In this document: positions 21,651 to 23,850 of the stretch, in pieces | Layout of the letters: each line of letters opens with the position of its first letter | Numbering within the stretch: the stretch's first letter is position 1 | Virus record (IMG/VR): IMGVR_UViG_3300020385_000060 | Location: 1-23,850 of that record | Strand: one strand, 5' to 3' | Source: a virus | DNA: 23,850 nucleotides | The notes under the pieces: generated by a model | The model's input: only the letters and a program-made list of their open reading frames with translations | Told to the model about the DNA's origin: nothing | The model's database searches: none | Made by a program: the position numbers and the translations under genes

Positions 21651-23850
21651 ATGGCCGTTTATGTCTACGATACCAATAAGGTAGATATATTCGTTTCGGA
21701 AGATGAGGGTTTGGTAACCACTTCCGTAACGAGTACGGCTGACTATGGCAACATTTCAGACACTGCTGACGATGATCGCGGTGTAGATAATTTCAATCCT
21801 TGGTATTTTGGATTAATTACAGACCTAGCGGATGTCTTACCATTTGGTAAGTTTGATGTTGGTGGAAACGCATTACCACTAATTTCTCCAGCTATTCCTG
21901 GTTCTGGACTATTCCGCATAGAAGATATTGCAGAAGTATCGTATGTAACCCCCTGGAGAGGGTCTGGGACCCTCTTTGAGATCGGTGGAGGTCTGGAAAG
22001 ACTTGTCATCCCAGACTTGGGTGCCGCAGGACCATCTCCGTCCATATACGGACAAGCAAACGAATCGAATACATTTGTTACAGTCGGATCTGGTATACTC
22101 GCTCAACTTTCAGATAAAGGGGAGACAGCCAAATTTAACCGATATCCTTGGGACGCTACAGGTACTCTTACCCTCAGTGGATATAACGGTACATTATTTC
22201 CAGACGACTTTATCGCTGTCATTAAAAATGTCGCGAAAGTCAAAGGCGTTGCGCCTACTCGTGTCATTTATGACTATAGTCTGGATCCAGACACCAAATT
22301 TGATGCCGAAAACTACGGATTCGTATTCAATACATCAGGTGGTAAGTTCTCCGATGCGGAAGATCTAACCTTCGATAGAATCATCACTACGAACAAGGAT
22401 AGATCCTTTAGTGATGATGATCAACTTGAATATGAGAATTTAGGTGATATCACTACAAATACTCAACAGAAAGATCTTCCTGTTGACATTCTGCCAGATG
22501 ATTTGGTTGATTACCAAGTCAACTATCAGAGAACACAGATCCAAGGTAGTGGTAGTGGTATTGGTCCTACTGGTGGATTTGACATCGGTAGACATGTTAA
22601 ATTTGGCACTGGTAGTGGATCAAGAGAATTCTATTGGAGATTTGACACCACAAACTCCGATTACATTAAATTATCTGTCATTAGGGGTAGTGATACGAAT
22701 GGTGGTGAAGATCCAGACGAGACTCAAGAAAGTCTATATCTCGATAGATGGACTGGAAGTAGTTGGATAAGAATTTCTACTGTTTGTGCATATAACGATA
22801 CTACATTTAATTCCTTAAAAGAAGTATCAATTCCTCTCACTGCACAAAACAGAGGTAATTACTTCTATAGACTCAGACAAGATAATTCAAGTAATAATGC
22901 CAACTGGGATCATTATGGTGTTACTAGCATCACATATGATCTTCGTCAAACATTCCCAATTGATGTTGAAAATAACGGAGTCATTCAGAGAAAACTCGGT
23001 GGTGGATTGTTCATGCACGATTACCAGGCAACTGGTATCAGTGCATCAGAATCTATTCCATTCGCATATTTTGGTACTGGATCTCTATTTGCACTTGGAG
23101 AACTCGATCCAGAAAAAGATGTCGATCAGATATTTGGATATGCAGGTTCTGGTGGATTCAATGTTATTGGAGAGAACTTCTTCAGTCAGGCTCCACAAAG
23201 TACAATATTCGGTCTCGAAGGAGAAATTTCCTTCAGTGGATCTTGTTCCGAAAGATTTGTTCCTGCAACTGTTGATAATACAGTACTCTTTAATCAAGTT
23301 GGTTCTGCTAACGATAAGATTATTTGGCAGGCTGGGGAACGTAAGGTCACCATCAGACCAATTGGATTTGGATCTGTACTTCTTTCTGATACTCCACCTA
23401 CATCTACGGCAACTCTGGTTGTATCTGGTGCAGCATCGAATCTCGAAAGAACATTTGCAGATGGCAATGTAAGTCTATTCGATATCGGTGGAGATGCTGG
23501 CAATCCACTGAGTACAAGATTTACTCCACACTTTAGATCTGCAAGAGGGGATATTGTCCTCCCAGATGAAGATTGGGGTCTTATTGTTAACTCGGCTACC
23601 GAGTTTGAAGATTGGGGTTATATCCGAGAAGTTGCAACTACTTCTCTCGTATTTGGAGATATTCTTTCTCCATTCAATTACGTTCAGATTGGTGGTCAAC
23701 ATTATCCAAGTACAGATACATTCTCTGTTGGAGAGTCTTCGCTCACCAAACAGACACTTGGATTTACTGGAATCGCAACCTTCAGAATTTCCGAAGATTC
23801 CAGTCTGGAAAGAACGTTCGGATACGAATCTTCTGGTATTACTGGTATTG
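21651..23850 (+). CDS. Large repeat-containing virion structural protein, 5' part (runs off the window)
   Basis: The frame from ATG 21651 (MAVYVYDTNKVDIFVSEDEG) is open for 733 codons to the end of the window, so the C-terminus is missing. Residues about 60-140 and 465-733 contain loose 20-26-residue repeats of the type GSGxLFxIxGxAxxR (for example GSGLFRIEDIAE, GSGTLFEIGGGLER, GTGSLFALGE, LVVSGAASNLERTF). A paired DWGLIVNSATEFEDWGYI motif lies at about 23572-23625. Residues about 317-430 form a separate Trp/Tyr-rich domain (REFYWRFDTT...VIRGSDTNGGEDPDE...LYLDRWTGSSW) resembling a jelly-roll. Such long repeat proteins are common in cyanomyoviruses and probably form fibres or adhesins. The start has no strong Shine-Dalgarno (GATAAGAATTAAACT precedes), and it lies 23 bases after the terminator without a recognised promoter. 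Confidence 0.75.
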   Translation, partial: MAVYVYDTNKVDIFVSEDEGLVTTSVTSTADYGNISDTADDDRGVDNFNPWYFGLITDLADVLPFGKFDVGGNALPLISPAIPGSGLFRIEDIAEVSYVTPWRGSGTLFEIGGGLERLVIPDLGAAGPSPSIYGQANESNTFVTVGSGILAQLSDKGETAKFNRYPWDATGTLTLSGYNGTLFPDDFIAVIKNVAKVKGVAPTRVIYDYSLDPDTKFDAENYGFVFNTSGGKFSDAEDLTFDRIITTNKDRSFSDDDQLEYENLGDITTNTQQKDLPVDILPDDLVDYQVNYQRTQIQGSGSGIGPTGGFDIGRHVKFGTGSGSREFYWRFDTTNSDYIKLSVIRGSDTNGGEDPDETQESLYLDRWTGSSWIRISTVCAYNDTTFNSLKEVSIPLTAQNRGNYFYRLRQDNSSNNANWDHYGVTSITYDLRQTFPIDVENNGVIQRKLGGGLFMHDYQATGISASESIPFAYFGTGSLFALGELDPEKDVDQIFGYAGSGGFNVIGENFFSQAPQSTIFGLEGEISFSGSCSERFVPATVDNTVLFNQVGSANDKIIWQAGERKVTIRPIGFGSVLLSDTPPTSTATLVVSGAASNLERTFADGNVSLFDIGGDAGNPLSTRFTPHFRSARGDIVLPDEDWGLIVNSATEFEDWGYIREVATTSLVFGDILSPFNYVQIGGQHYPSTDTFSVGESSLTKQTLGFTGIATFRISEDSSLERTFGYESSGITGI

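Noticed and set aside
21976-23472. Several open + strand frames of 108-191 codons
   Set aside because: They lie in another frame inside the large gene that starts at 21651 and runs off the window; that frame is open throughout and has the expected virion-protein composition.
1-23850. Defence, retron, diversity-generating or toxin-antitoxin system
   Set aside because: No reverse transcriptase, nuclease, helicase, methyltransferase or other enzyme motif was recognised; all the protein content looks like virion structural protein.

Overview
This window looks like the tail and baseplate region of a T4-like marine cyanophage (a cyanomyovirus infecting Prochlorococcus or Synechococcus). The support is: low GC; tightly packed genes, all on the + strand; copies of the T4-type late promoter octamer (NATAAATA) in front of gene groups; a recognisable gp8 baseplate wedge protein; a protein with a T4 gp10/gp9-type N-terminus; and several very large, beta-rich, repeat-laden virion proteins of the kind typical of cyanomyoviruses. 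There is no host or metabolic marker gene, so the host cannot be fixed more closely. All family assignments come from reading the translations and from memory of the families; no search was run.

Layout: (1) 1-1551, the 3' part of a large virion protein whose start probably lies outside the window. (2) A late promoter at 1553, then a gp10-like protein (1581-2609) and, 5 bases after it, a 2492-residue protein (2615-10093). The latter carries an array of 85-95-residue Cys/His/YPR repeats, an exact 18-residue repeat block, and a region with Asp-box-like motifs near its end. (3) A weaker late-promoter match, then gp8 (10135-11730) and a 2510-residue DUF4815-type virion protein (11737-19269), followed by a 69-residue coiled-coil protein overlapping it by one base (19269-19478). 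(4) A late promoter embedded in the end of that small gene, then two small virion proteins overlapping by ATGA (19501-19833, 19830-20507). (5) A perfect TATAAATA, a strong ribosome binding site and a 335-residue virion protein with C-rich codon use (20554-21561), closed by a clear intrinsic terminator. (6) From 21651 a further large repeat-containing protein that runs off the end of the window; its 733 visible codons have no stop.

The products are expected to be late proteins acting together in the virion: gp8 and the gp10-like protein in the baseplate, the large proteins as baseplate-periphery or fibre/adhesin components. The main theme is module sharing. A GGSGY-type beta module occurs in five consecutive genes, including an insertion into gp8, and a DDIxxxFNG domain occurs in three. 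I see no defence system, mobile element, RNA gene or CRISPR array. The interest lies in the domain architecture of the structural proteins, not in a new enzymatic system. No gene-free stretch exceeds 90 bases.
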